A DNA stretch of 64,000 nt, taken from Agaricicola taiwanensis (GTDB lineage Bacteria > Pseudomonadota > Alphaproteobacteria > Rhizobiales > Methylopilaceae). A program made the translations under genes and the position numbers. A model generated the notes under the pieces. The model worked only from the letters and a program-made list of their open reading frames with translations. It was not told the DNA's origin and did not search any database. Positions 25,424 to 34,456 of this stretch are shown piece by piece (within the stretch, counting starts at the first letter, position 1; each line of letters opens with the position of its first letter). The DNA is taken from the NCBI RefSeq assembly GCF_014635245.1, contig NZ_BMCP01000001.1, positions 558,001 through 622,000 on the forward strand, written 5' to 3'.

Positions 25424-27034
25424 TCAGCTCTTGGAGGCGCGGAAGGTGTAGGTTGAATCCGATGTGGGACCGAGCTTGAAATCGCTGACGTTCTTGCGGA
25501 CGCCGGCGGTCTCGATCATCTGGTAGATGATGATGAAGGGGCTTTCCTTCAGAAGATCCTGCTGCAGCTCGCGATACAGGGCGGCGCGCTTTTCCGCATC
25601 CCGCTCAAGAACGGCGGCGTCCGCCTTCTTGGTGATCTCGGGGATGTCCCAGGCGTTGCGCCAGGCCAGCGGCTTCGATGTCGCCTCGTCCGAATTGTCC
25701 GGGTTGCGCGCGAAGGTGTCGGCGTTGGTGTGCGGGTCCCAGTAATCCGCGCCCCATTGGCCGATGTAGAGGTCATGGTTGCGGGCGCGATATTTGGTCA
25801 GCGTCTGCTTGCCGTCGCCCGGGATGATCTCCAGCTTGATGCCGGCCTGCGCGAGGGTTTGCTGCATGTTCTCGGCAATGCCGGTCACCGGTTGGGTATT
25901 GCGGACATCCATGGTGATGGAGAACCCGTCGGGCAGCCCCGCCTTGGCAAGCAGCTCCTTGGCTTTCGCGACATCGAATTTGTAGGGCTTTTCGTCGGAT
26001 GCGCCGAGCAGGCCCTTGGGCAGGAAGGTCTGGTGGATCTCACCGATGCCTTTGATGAGGGTGGCGCCGATGGCGCCGTAGTCGACGAGATACTTCATCG
26101 CCTCCCGCACCTCGGGCTTGGCCAGCGTCGGGTTCTTCTGGTTCAGGCTGACGTAGTAGATGGTGCCCTTGGGCGTCGAGGTGATGGTGATGTCGTCGTT
26201 CTTGGATATGGCCTCAAGATCACCGGGCTCCAGATTGCGGGCCACATCGACGTCGCCCTTCTCCAGCAGCAGGCGCTGCGTGGCGCTTTCCTTCACGTGC
26301 CGATAGATCACGCGCGCCATCTTCGATTTTTCGCCGGCGTAGTTCTCGTTGCGCTCCATGGCGAGGATTTCATTGGCGCGCCAGTCGCGGATCTTCAGCG
26401 GGCCCGATCCGGCATAATTGGTCTTGAGCCAGCCATAGCCCATGTCGCCGTCCTTGGCGTGTTCCTCCAGGAGCTTCATATCGACGATGGCGGCGACATT
26501 GGCGGTCAGGCAGTTCAGCACGAAGGTCGGGGCATAGGCCTTGTCCGTCTCCAGCGTCACGGTCGTGTCGTCCACCTTCTTGATCTTCTCGGCCACATTG
26601 TCCTTGGACAGACCGAACTGCGTGAGAATGAAGGCGGGCGTCTTGTCGAGCTTCACCGCCCGTTGCAGCGAATAGACCACGTCATCGGCGGTGATGGGAT
26701 TGCCGGAGGCGAACTTGAGGCCGCTCTTGAGCTTGAAGGTATAGAGCTTGCCGTCGTCGGAGACGGTCCAGCTTTCGGCGATGTCGCCATAGAGCTTGGA
26801 CGGATCGTCAACCTCGAAGCGCACCAGGCGGTCATAGGTATTTCCCATGATTTCGCCGGCGCTGATTTCGAAGGATTCCGCAGGGTCGAGCGTGATGATG
26901 TCGTCGATGGCCCAGGCAAGGACAAGAGTATCGGGCGGGGTGGCCGCCATGGCGGCGGGACTGGCCGTGGCCAGCAGAGCTGCCGCGGTGGTGGCGATCA
27001 GATTGCGTCGGATGCTTGCAGTGAAGGTCAGCAT
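25424..27034 (-). CDS. peptide-type ABC transporter substrate-binding protein
   Basis: 536 residues. Export signal with a hydrophobic core ending ASPAAMAATPP. Family 5 extracellular binding protein: DTLVLAWAIDDIITLDPAES at the N-terminus, VSDDGKLYTFKLKSGLKFASG, and YYVSLNQKNPTLAKPEVREA. First gene of the leftward five-gene operon (binding protein, DppB, DppC, DppD, DppF). Such receptors bind oligopeptides, but also nickel, glutathione or opines; the ligand is not deducible. A regulatory region is expected in the 177 bp to 27211, where I see no clear site. Confidence 0.92.
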   Translation of the reverse strand: MLTFTASIRRNLIATTAAALLATASPAAMAATPPDTLVLAWAIDDIITLDPAESFEISAGEIMGNTYDRLVRFEVDDPSKLYGDIAESWTVSDDGKLYTFKLKSGLKFASGNPITADDVVYSLQRAVKLDKTPAFILTQFGLSKDNVAEKIKKVDDTTVTLETDKAYAPTFVLNCLTANVAAIVDMKLLEEHAKDGDMGYGWLKTNYAGSGPLKIRDWRANEILAMERNENYAGEKSKMARVIYRHVKESATQRLLLEKGDVDVARNLEPGDLEAISKNDDITITSTPKGTIYYVSLNQKNPTLAKPEVREAMKYLVDYGAIGATLIKGIGEIHQTFLPKGLLGASDEKPYKFDVAKAKELLAKAGLPDGFSITMDVRNTQPVTGIAENMQQTLAQAGIKLEIIPGDGKQTLTKYRARNHDLYIGQWGADYWDPHTNADTFARNPDNSDEATSKPLAWRNAWDIPEITKKADAAVLERDAEKRAALYRELQQDLLKESPFIIIYQMIETAGVRKNVSDFKLGPTSDSTYTFRASKS

Positions 27035-27211
27035 ATGGAACTCCCTGGCAGCTCGATGTTACGCGCTAACGGGGTCGCCTTGCTTCGTGCGTCGTGAAAG
27101 GCGCGAGCACGCGCAGGCTTTCGCCGCATCCCATGATGCTAAACTCATAAGTACGTATGTTCCAAGCAGACAAATTGCTGAGGGAAGCTTTGACGGAAAT
27201 AAAGGCGGCTT

Positions 27212-28234
27212 TTATCTCGTCCGGGGGCCGGATCGGCGTGTTGCCTCGGATCGTGAAAGGCCGCTGGGCACGGGTATCGGGCATGTCGGACCGGTAGCCT
27301 TGGCCAGCCTTTGCCGCGAAAATTGAGAGCGCTCGAACAGCAGGATCACCACGAGCGACAGTGCGAACGGCACCAGCAGATAGAACAGCCGGAACACGAT
27401 CAGGGCCGCCAGCACATCGGCAGGGTCCATATCCGGCAGGCCGGAGACGAAGACGATTTCCAGCACGCCGAGACCACCAGGCGCATGCGAAAGGAGCGCG
27501 GCGGAAAAGGAGGCCAGGAAAATGCCGAGGATGACGAAGAAACCGGGATTTCCGGCCTCCGGCAGGGCGAAATAGATGACGGCGGCTGCGCCGATCAACT
27601 CCAGCGGGCCGATGACCAGCTGTTGGAAAACGATGGGCAGCCGGGGATAGTAGATCTCGAAGCTGCCGATCCGAAGCGGCCTGAAGCCTTTCCAGCTGCC
27701 GAGGATATAGAGTGCGATCAGCAGCAGCATGACCGCCCCGCAGGCCATGGCCGCTTCGCGGGGCACGTCGCTGACGTAGCGCAGCACCAGTTCAGGCGCC
27801 GCGATGAGAATGGCGCCGCCGAGCAGCATGACGCTCAGCACAAAGGTGAAGGAGCAGAGCGCGACCAGAACACCGACCTCAGCGGCCGTCAGGCCTTTAG
27901 AGGTATAGGCCCTGTAGCGCACGACCGCTCCGGAGATCACCGAAGCGCCGATGTTGTGGGCCACCGCATAGGTCGTAAAGGAGGCGAGGGTGATGAACCC
28001 GAGCGGTATGGATTTTCGCAGGTGGTTCAGCGCAATCCGGTCATACCCGGCAAGAGCCGCATAGGCGGCCACCGCCGATGCGGCGCAGAGAAACCACCCG
28101 TGGAGCGGAATGGCCTTCAGGCTGTCGATCACATCGTCCAGCGAGATGCTGCGCAGCTCGTGGTAGAGCAGCCAGATCGATACGACGACCGCGCCGATGC
28201 CGATGATCGGCCAGATGTAATCCTTAAGCTTCAT
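27212..28234 (-). CDS. YbhN/AglD family membrane protein (lysylphosphatidylglycerol synthase TM region)
   Basis: 340 residues, about eight membrane helices. Belongs to the UPF0104 group related to the membrane half of MprF: ASFTTYAVAHNIGASVISGA, then RYRAYTSKGLTAAEVGVLVA and LASFSAALLSHAPGGLGVLE, the conserved SHxPGGxG stretch. The catalytic aminoacyl-transfer domain of MprF is absent, so it is not a full lysyl-PG synthase; a flippase or glycolipid-associated role is the family guess. The last 30 residues (from ATGPTCPIP) are low-complexity. Confidence 0.85.
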   Translation of the reverse strand: MKLKDYIWPIIGIGAVVVSIWLLYHELRSISLDDVIDSLKAIPLHGWFLCAASAVAAYAALAGYDRIALNHLRKSIPLGFITLASFTTYAVAHNIGASVISGAVVRYRAYTSKGLTAAEVGVLVALCSFTFVLSVMLLGGAILIAAPELVLRYVSDVPREAAMACGAVMLLLIALYILGSWKGFRPLRIGSFEIYYPRLPIVFQQLVIGPLELIGAAAVIYFALPEAGNPGFFVILGIFLASFSAALLSHAPGGLGVLEIVFVSGLPDMDPADVLAALIVFRLFYLLVPFALSLVVILLFERSQFSRQRLAKATGPTCPIPVPSGLSRSEATRRSGPRTR

Positions 28235-28235
28235 A

Positions 28236-28445
28236 TCAGGTGTCCCGCGGACAGAACGCTGGTGTCAGACGATCGTTCACGACGATTTCTGCCCGGACAC
28301 GAATTGCCTGCGGACGCCGATGACCATCTTCATCCTGAAAAGCGCTCGCTGCCTGCCGTTCCGAGCCCGAAGAGGATATGGACACATCACCCATATCGAC
28401 ATCGGCGGGATCTTCGATCCGGCAACTCAGCGATGCGCCGTTCAA
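28236..28445 (-). CDS. uncertain 69-residue ORF upstream of the YbhN-type gene
   Basis: Frame open from a TAG at about 28469, with a TTG at 28445 as first start option; it ends two bases before the downstream ATG (TGATATG), which could couple the two genes. Acidic first half (RIEDPADVDMGDVS). No good ribosome site and no family recognised. It may be a real accessory gene or chance reading. Confidence 0.25.
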   Translation of the reverse strand: MNGASLSCRIEDPADVDMGDVSISSSGSERQAASAFQDEDGHRRPQAIRVRAEIVVNDRLTPAFCPRDT

Positions 28446-28791
28446 GTCGAACAGCTTAAGCCTGATCGGCTAAATTTTCTTTGATGGCAAGACCACAGGT
28501 CGGCCCAGGCGATCACAACGAACAGGACGATGCCGCAGGCATCAGGAGCGGCTGGCCACAATGAGCGCCCAAACGGTTTTCCGAACTGACGGCGCTGGCT
28601 CGTTGCTGATCTACATTCTCTTATCTGTGGCTTCATCGGCAGGGCCGTCATCAAGCCGGATCACGATCAGAGATGACGGGGATGGATGAAGCGGTGAGCG
28701 CTCACCGGCCGCTCGATAAAATTCATGTGTGCACCCATCGTCGGCCGCGCAGGGGTGGCGCGCCAATGGTCAGGTGCCGAGTGCCGGGACG
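28446..28791. other. gene-poor stretch
   Basis: About 345 bp between the 69-residue ORF and the end of the broken VOC gene. No reading frame here has a plausible product. The only clear structure is the 16-bp palindrome at 28692-28707. The surroundings (a frameshifted gene and a doubtful ORF) suggest eroding DNA. Confidence 0.5.
28692..28707. promoter_or_regulatory. perfect 16-bp palindrome of LacI-operator type
   Basis: CGGTGAGCGCTCACCG is fully self-complementary, and its core TGAGCGCTCA is the symmetrical form of the lac operator. It is not placed clearly before any intact gene; it may be a relic operator of a lost LacI-family-controlled gene or act on a promoter not recognised. Confidence 0.4.
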
Positions 28792-29426
28792 TCAGGTGAA
28801 TGTTATGCAATGATCAAAGGCATCTCTGAAGCGAAACAGCAGGAGGGCTTCTGGTCCTTCTTCGACGGCCGCGAGCGTCCCGCATCCCGCTTCCCTGAGC
28901 GCGGCATCCAAGCGATCCGCCATGGGATGTTTCACTATTATCTGCTCAAGGCGGGCCCCGGTGCACTCATGGCGGCGGACGGGTGAGGGCCCTCTGGCCA
29001 CTGGATGAAGGCGGGAAAAAGTCCATCAAAGGGCGATTTTCCGCTGTCGGGCAGCGTAATCAACCAGCTGCGCGATCCTCGCGACATGGAAACGATCGGG
29101 CCGGGATCAACGGGGCAGCTGCGGCGGGCCTGTTCAATGTCCTCGGTTTGCACGACCCACCCAACCGGACGCGGCTGCATCGTCATCCGTGCCACCTGCC
29201 GCGGGTCATCCATGCCGAACCAGCGTGGCCGTGCGGGTGGTGCTGCTTCCGGGTCGACCGAGAGCAGCTCAAGAAAAAGCCCGGTGCCGACGCGCATGAC
29301 GCAGTTATGCGTGCCCATATCGGAATGCTTGCCGCCGCGCGGGATATTGGCCCCGAGGTGTTCACGCAGATAGGCCGCCCCCGTTTCCAGCGAAGATGCC
29401 CCCATAGTTACATGATCGATCCTCAT
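28792..29426 (-). pseudogene. VOC/glyoxalase-like protein gene broken by a frameshift
   Basis: From 29426 leftward the first frame reads a glyoxalase-like VOC domain (MRIDHVTMGASSLETGAAYL, then FIQWPEGPHPSAAM) and stops at 28938. The neighbouring frame continues with the family-like tail RLEQIIVKHPMADRLDAALR and ends at 28792. One added G in the G4 run (complement of 28956-28959) would join them into about 212 residues, the normal size. Either a true inactivating deletion or a sequencing error. These proteins have diverse or unknown substrates. Confidence 0.75.
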
Positions 29427-29495
29427 CACCTTCCCCCGAGCTGCGGTCCGCCGCTTCCATGGTCAAAAAAGCATCATAATGCCTGAAAAAGCATA

Positions 29496-29526
29496 TTGAC
29501 ATATCCATAGGACATATCGCTAGATT
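29496..29526 (+). promoter_or_regulatory. promoter with direct repeat before the UTRA regulator
   Basis: TTGACA at 29496-29501 and TAGATT at 29521-29526 resemble -35 and -10 elements, though the 19-base spacing is long. GACATATC occurs twice (29498-29505 and 29511-29518), 13 bp apart and inside the spacer, flanking an ATCCATAGGA dyad. A good place for autoregulation by the GntR protein starting at 29533. The short leader (6 bases) would leave almost no ribosome site, so the real -10 may be different. Confidence 0.4.
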
Positions 29527-29532
29527 ACACCC

Positions 29533-30270
29533 ATGAAGATGCCGGTGCCAAAATATTTCGTCGTCAGATCTATTTTGGAGGCCCGTCTGGAGCGCGACTA
29601 TTCCGTCGGCGATAAGATTCCGACGGAACTGGAACTGTGTAGAGAATTCGAAGTCAGCAGAATTACGATCCAGCAGGCGCTCTCTCTGCTGGAGAGCGAC
29701 GGTTTGATCAAGAGAGAGCAAGGGAGAGGCACGTTCTATACACGCCCTCCGACGCGGCGGCAGGACGCAAAACCGAACCAGCTGTTGCAGTCGTTGCTGC
29801 GCAATCAACCCAACGGCTTCGCCCGGCTGATATCGGCCCGTATGACCACCGCCTCGGCGCGGATTGCGGAACGGCTGCGGGTGGAAAAAGGGAGCCGTGT
29901 GGCCGCTGTTGATCGTGTTGGTTTCATAGATGGTGATCCGGTGATCTTCATAACGGCCTACATGCCGGGGGATGTCGGGGCGGAGCTTCTGAAAGACGAG
30001 GCTGCGCTCACGCGGTCCACGCTCGGATCATTGGTCCAGTCGGCGGCGGGCATAAGGATCAGCTCGGTCGTGCAGACCATCGCGGCGACCTTGGCCGATC
30101 CCGGATTTGCCGGACACCTCGGCTTGGAACTCGGAGCGCCCGTACTGGAAGGTGAGCGCACCTATTACGACGAGGACGGACGGCCGGTCATATTCAGTGA
30201 TGCCTTCTACCGAGCCGACCGTCACCGGTTCGTCGTCGATCTCAATGGAGCAGTGCCTGACCCGCTATAA
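29533..30270 (+). CDS. GntR family regulator, HutC (UTRA) subfamily
   Basis: 245 residues. Winged helix at 10-75: ARLERDYSVGDKIPTELELC, EFEVSRITIQQALSLLESDG and KREQGRGTFY. UTRA ligand domain follows (about 95-240) with ERLRVEKGSRVAAVDRVGF and the conserved ending EGERTYYDEDGRPVIFSDAF. It lies 49 bp upstream of a TctCBA importer and catabolic genes, which it probably regulates in response to the imported acid. No GntR-FadR type sites are seen here; the direct repeat before it is the best candidate target. Confidence 0.92.
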   Translation: MKMPVPKYFVVRSILEARLERDYSVGDKIPTELELCREFEVSRITIQQALSLLESDGLIKREQGRGTFYTRPPTRRQDAKPNQLLQSLLRNQPNGFARLISARMTTASARIAERLRVEKGSRVAAVDRVGFIDGDPVIFITAYMPGDVGAELLKDEAALTRSTLGSLVQSAAGIRISSVVQTIAATLADPGFAGHLGLELGAPVLEGERTYYDEDGRPVIFSDAFYRADRHRFVVDLNGAVPDPL

Positions 30271-30318
30271 GAAAATCTGCAGGGAGAAAGACCAACTCTC
30301 ATAAAAACAGAGGACGTC

Positions 30319-31272
30319 ATGACGAAGATATTGGCTGCAGCACTCATTGCTTTGAGTTTCGCGTCTCCTGCCCTCTCTCAGGCTCCCAACGGGCCTGTTT
30401 CCGTCATCAATCCTTTCACAGTAGGCGGATTAACCGATCTGACGGCCCGCTTTATTGTCGAAAAGATCAAACCACAGTTTCCAGCCGGTATCGCCGTTAT
30501 CAACCGGCCGGGCGCGGGCGGATCGATCGGCGTTACCGAGATCGTCCAGGCGAAGCCCGATGGAACAGTCATCGGTCTGACCCCCACGGCCTCGCTGATC
30601 GATCAGCCGCAGATGAACAATCTGCCCTACAAGACGCCTGACGATTACGCTTCGATCATCAACACCATCACCTACTATCAATTCCTCGCGGTGCGTGGCG
30701 ACGCGCCATGGAAAGACGCGAAGGCGCTGCTCGATCAGGTCAAAGCTGAGCCGGGGAAACTGCGCTTCGGCAGTTCCGGCATCGGCACCGCATCCCATCT
30801 CAATCTGGCGCAACTGACCACGGTCGCCGACCTCGATGTCGTCCATGTTCCCTTCTCCGGTTGGGCAGAGGGGAGCGCTGCGCTTCTAGGCGGTCACGTC
30901 GACACGCTGATCATCAACCCGGGCGAGGGACGGCAGCTCGCTGACGCAGGGCGAATCCGCATCATCGCGGCTTTTCAGCCCGAGCGCAGCGCCTTCTATC
31001 CGGAGGTGCCCACGTTCAAGGAGTTGGGCTATGACGTCGCGGTCAGCCTCAGCTTCGTTATAACCGCGCCGAAGGATACGCCCGAGGGCACCAAGACCTT
31101 CTTCCATGATGCCATCAAAACGGTGCTTGAGGATCAGGCCTTTCTCGACTTCGTCAAGTCCCGCGAGGTGCAGGTCAACTATCTCAGCGGCGAAGATGCG
31201 AAGGCCATGCTCTGGAAGGAATACAAGGAGCATACAGTCCTGCTCGACCGCCTCGGCCTGAGCGCCAAGTGA
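30319..31272 (+). CDS. tctC: tripartite tricarboxylate-type transporter substrate-binding protein (TctC/Bug)
   Basis: 317 residues with a cleavable signal (AALIALSFASPALSQ). Bug-fold motifs: VINPFTVGGLTDLTARFIVE, INRPGAGGSIGVTEIVQAKP and LRFGSSGIGTASHLNLAQLT. Periplasmic receptor for the second Tct system. Preceded by AGAGGA and followed after one base by tctB. Confidence 0.9.
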   Translation: MTKILAAALIALSFASPALSQAPNGPVSVINPFTVGGLTDLTARFIVEKIKPQFPAGIAVINRPGAGGSIGVTEIVQAKPDGTVIGLTPTASLIDQPQMNNLPYKTPDDYASIINTITYYQFLAVRGDAPWKDAKALLDQVKAEPGKLRFGSSGIGTASHLNLAQLTTVADLDVVHVPFSGWAEGSAALLGGHVDTLIINPGEGRQLADAGRIRIIAAFQPERSAFYPEVPTFKELGYDVAVSLSFVITAPKDTPEGTKTFFHDAIKTVLEDQAFLDFVKSREVQVNYLSGEDAKAMLWKEYKEHTVLLDRLGLSAK

Positions 31273-31273
31273 G

Positions 31274-31708
31274 ATGGCGGCCCGGATCTTCGGACTGGGC
31301 GTCGTTGCGATCGGTGCGGTCTATCTCGCCCTGGCGCTCCAGCTGCCTGTCCACACGCTGAACGGTCCGGGAGCCGGCTTCTTTCCTCTCGTGATCGCCG
31401 CCGGGCTCCTCGTGACCGGTGTCGCAACGGCTCTCCTGCCAGGCGCCAACCTCACGATCGAGCCGGCGTTTCCCGAACGGGCGCTCAAGGTCGCGGCGGC
31501 CTTCATCAGCCTTATGGTCTTCTGTCTCCTGCTGCCGCGTCTGGGCTACATCATCTCGGGTGTGGCGGTCATGATCGCCATGCTCAAGCTCTTCGGTGCC
31601 TCTTGGCGCCTCGCGGTACCGCTCGCAATCGGAAGCGCCATCGTCACCTATTACCTCTTCATCGCCTTGCTTGGCCTGCCGCTGCCCCGGGGGAGTTGGC
31701 TGCCATGA
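31274..31708 (+). CDS. tctB: TctB family small membrane protein
   Basis: 144 residues, four hydrophobic segments (5-22, 35-52, 75-95, 108-138). LQLPVHTLNGPGAGFFPLVI is the family loop. Small membrane subunit; starts one base after tctC, so the two are coupled. Confidence 0.82.
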   Translation: MAARIFGLGVVAIGAVYLALALQLPVHTLNGPGAGFFPLVIAAGLLVTGVATALLPGANLTIEPAFPERALKVAAAFISLMVFCLLLPRLGYIISGVAVMIAMLKLFGASWRLAVPLAIGSAIVTYYLFIALLGLPLPRGSWLP

Positions 31709-31747
31709 TCTCCCGTCCGTCCCGCTGTGCTGAAGAGGAGGCCTCTC

Positions 31748-33280
31748 ATGGAAATGATTGACGGCCTCATGCACGGTTTTGGTGTGGCACTGACACCTCC
31801 AAATCTTCTGGCGTGCCTTATTGGCGTGACCCTTGGTTCCCTGGTGGGAGTGCTGCCGGGGATCGGCCCCAACGCGGGCATGGCGCTGCTGATCCCGCTC
31901 ACCTTCGGCATGTCGGCGGAGGCCGCCATCATCATGCTGGCCGGCATCTATTATGGCTCCATGTATGGCGGGTCCACCACGGCTATCCTCCTCAACGTGC
32001 CAGGGGAGGCCGGCTCCGTCATGACCGCGATCGACGGGTTTCAGATGGCCAAGAAAGGGCGCCCCGGCCCCGCGCTTGCCATCGCCGCCATAGGGTCGTT
32101 CATAGCCGGCACGTTCGGAATTCTGGGCATCATGCTGGTCGGCCCATGGCTGGCCGAATTCGCACTGCGGTTCGGGCCGCCCGAATTCTTTGCGCTGGCG
32201 ATCGCAGGTCTCATCTTTCTCTGCGGGCTATCAACCAACTCCTTTCGCATTGCCATAACCATGGTGGCGCTGGGCCTCGGCATCAGCACCATCGGCATTG
32301 ATCCTGTTACGGGCACGCAGCGCTTCACCCTTGGGTTCACGCATCTGGCTCAGGGGATCGATCTGGTGCCCGTCATCATGGGCCTCTATGGCATCGCTGA
32401 AGTGCTCTCCATGATGGAGGAGGGCATCCAAAAGGCGCGCATCACCAAGGTGCGTCCGCGTGATCTGGTGCCGTCATGGCTGGAGGCCAGGATGTCGGCT
32501 CTGCCGATCCTGCGCGGTTCGGTGATCGGCTTCATCGTCGGTCTCATTCCCGGCCCGGCCACCGTCATGTCCTCCTTCATGTCATACCGCGTGGAGAAGA
32601 AGCTCTCGCGAACCCCCGAGCGCTTCGGCCAAGGCGCGATAGAGGGTGTCGCGGGCCCGGAAAGCGCCAATAATTCTGCGACTGCCGGCTCAATGGTGCC
32701 CATGTTCTCGCTTGGCATCGCCTTTTCCCCGGCCACCGCCATGCTTCTCGCCGCCCTCGTCATTCATGGCGTGCAGCCGGGGCCGCTGTTCATGGTCTCG
32801 GCACCGCAGGTGTTCTGGGGCGTGATTGCGAGCATGTACCTCGGCAATTTCCTGCTTCTCCTGCTCAACCTGCCGCTGGTGCACATCTTCGTTTCGATCC
32901 TGAAGCTGCCCCAGCATGTTCTCGCGGCGTTGGTGGTGCTGTTCTGCCTCGTCGGCGCCTATACGCTGAACAACAGCCTACTCGATGTCTGGATCATGGT
33001 GGTCATGGGCGGCGCCGGCTATCTTCTCCGCAAGCTGCACATCGATCCCGCACCGCTCGTCATCGCCCTCGTGCTCGGGCCCATCATCGAGAAGGCGCTA
33101 CGGCAGTCCCTTTTCATGGCCAATGGCGACTGGTCCTATCTCCTGCTGCGGCCCGTCAGCGGGATGGTGGTCCTGGCGGCACTCGCTCTCTTCGCTCTCA
33201 ACCTCGTCGTCGGCATGCGCCGGCGCGCCAAGATCGCGCAATTCATCCGCAATGAATCTCAACAGCAGCCGACCGGCTGA
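31748..33280 (+). CDS. tctA: TctA family large membrane subunit
   Basis: 510 residues from the ATG at 31748, preceded by GAGGAGG; an upstream GTG at 31727 is possible but lacks support. Motifs: GVTLGSLVGVLPGIGPNAGM, YYGSMYGGSTTAILLNVPGE, and GVAGPESANNSATAGSMVPM. Large channel subunit of the second Tct transporter. Similar in layout to the protein at 19472 but clearly distinct in sequence, so this is not a recent duplication. Confidence 0.93.
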   Translation: MEMIDGLMHGFGVALTPPNLLACLIGVTLGSLVGVLPGIGPNAGMALLIPLTFGMSAEAAIIMLAGIYYGSMYGGSTTAILLNVPGEAGSVMTAIDGFQMAKKGRPGPALAIAAIGSFIAGTFGILGIMLVGPWLAEFALRFGPPEFFALAIAGLIFLCGLSTNSFRIAITMVALGLGISTIGIDPVTGTQRFTLGFTHLAQGIDLVPVIMGLYGIAEVLSMMEEGIQKARITKVRPRDLVPSWLEARMSALPILRGSVIGFIVGLIPGPATVMSSFMSYRVEKKLSRTPERFGQGAIEGVAGPESANNSATAGSMVPMFSLGIAFSPATAMLLAALVIHGVQPGPLFMVSAPQVFWGVIASMYLGNFLLLLLNLPLVHIFVSILKLPQHVLAALVVLFCLVGAYTLNNSLLDVWIMVVMGGAGYLLRKLHIDPAPLVIALVLGPIIEKALRQSLFMANGDWSYLLLRPVSGMVVLAALALFALNLVVGMRRRAKIAQFIRNESQQQPTG

Positions 33281-33300
33281 CAAAAGGAGCTCGCAAGGCG

Positions 33301-34416
33301 ATGGTGGATATCCAGGGTCTGAAGGTTATCTCCTACTTTGACTGTCCAGGCGGCGGTCAGGTCTATGTTCAGGGCAACTACTGCTACATCGCGCATATGG
33401 ATGCTCCGGCCGGCACCACGATTCTGGATATCAGCGATCCGAAGAACCCTGTGCAGGTGGCCCATATCGCCATCCCCGACGGGGTGCACACTCACAAGGT
33501 GCGGGTCGAGAACGATCTGATGCTGGTGAATTGGGAATGCCCACCTCCCTATATCCTCGGCGAGAATTTCCAGGGCGGCCTTGCCATCTATGACGTGAAG
33601 GATCCGCGCAATCCGAAGCAGATCACGTTCTGGAAGACGGCCGGGACAGGCGTTCACCGGTTCGATTTCGATGGCCGCTACGCCTACATCACGCCGGAGG
33701 TCGACGGCTACCATCTCAACATCGCGATGATCCTTGACCTGCAGGATCCATCCAATCCCAGGGAAGTCGGCCGCTGGTGGATGCCCGGCCAGTGGGTCGC
33801 CGGCGGCGAGACACCGGACGAAGGTTACCGCATGACCTGGTGCCATCAGATCCTGAGGCGTGGCAAGCGGCTCTATGTTGCCTATTGGCATGCCGGAATG
33901 GTGATCCTCGACATCGAGGACATGACCAAGCCGAAGATGGTCTCGCGGCTGCGCTACAATCCGCCTTACACGCATCCCACCCACACGGCGCTGCCCATGC
34001 CCTTCAAGCTGGCAGGCCGCGACATCCTGCTGGTGGCCGATGAGGATGTGCGAAAGACAAAACCCTCGCCGCCACCCTTCCTCTGGGTGGTGGATATAAC
34101 CGAGGAGGAGTTCCCGGTGCCGATCTCGACCTATCAGATCGAAGGCCTGGAGAATGTGAACATGCCGGAGTTCACCGGCTGTCATCAGCCAGCCGAGCAG
34201 GTTTATGGCACGGAGATCCCGGTTGCCTGGTTTGCCTGCGGGCTTCGCGTGGTGGATGTGAAGAATCCTCACGCTCCGAAAGAGGTCGCCCATTTCGTCC
34301 CCGATGCGCCGCAAGGGTTCGATCGCCCCGGCACCAATGATGTCTTCCTGACGAAGGAGGGTCTCATGTATGTGATCGACCGCAACCGGGGAATGCACAT
34401 CCTGGAGCGGGTATAA
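33301..34416 (+). CDS. LVIVD-repeat beta-propeller protein
   Basis: 371 residues made of repeated blades of the form YV..GNYCYIAH ... TTILDISDPKNPVQVAHI; further copies are LAIYDVKDPRNPKQITFW, MVILDIEDMTKPKMVSRL and LRVVDVKNPHAPKEVAHF. This is the LVIVD repeat, forming a propeller of about six or seven blades. No signal peptide, so probably cytoplasmic. Function is unknown in the family. It sits in the same direction between tctA and the ALDH, so it may be an unrecognised enzyme of the pathway. Confidence 0.85.
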   Translation: MVDIQGLKVISYFDCPGGGQVYVQGNYCYIAHMDAPAGTTILDISDPKNPVQVAHIAIPDGVHTHKVRVENDLMLVNWECPPPYILGENFQGGLAIYDVKDPRNPKQITFWKTAGTGVHRFDFDGRYAYITPEVDGYHLNIAMILDLQDPSNPREVGRWWMPGQWVAGGETPDEGYRMTWCHQILRRGKRLYVAYWHAGMVILDIEDMTKPKMVSRLRYNPPYTHPTHTALPMPFKLAGRDILLVADEDVRKTKPSPPPFLWVVDITEEEFPVPISTYQIEGLENVNMPEFTGCHQPAEQVYGTEIPVAWFACGLRVVDVKNPHAPKEVAHFVPDAPQGFDRPGTNDVFLTKEGLMYVIDRNRGMHILERV

Positions 34417-34456
34417 GCCTGTGACCGATGACTGAGATGCTTGAGGAGTTGCTCCG

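Noticed and set aside
25730..27097. 455-codon rightward ORF
   Set aside because: Antisense to the peptide-binding protein, which has a clear signal peptide and family motifs.
28729..28986. 85-codon rightward ORF
   Set aside because: Opposite to the second half of the frameshifted VOC gene, whose family-like tail is the better explanation.
19472..33280. two TctA genes as a possible recent duplication
   Set aside because: Sequences share only family motifs and have different regulators, so they are independent systems.
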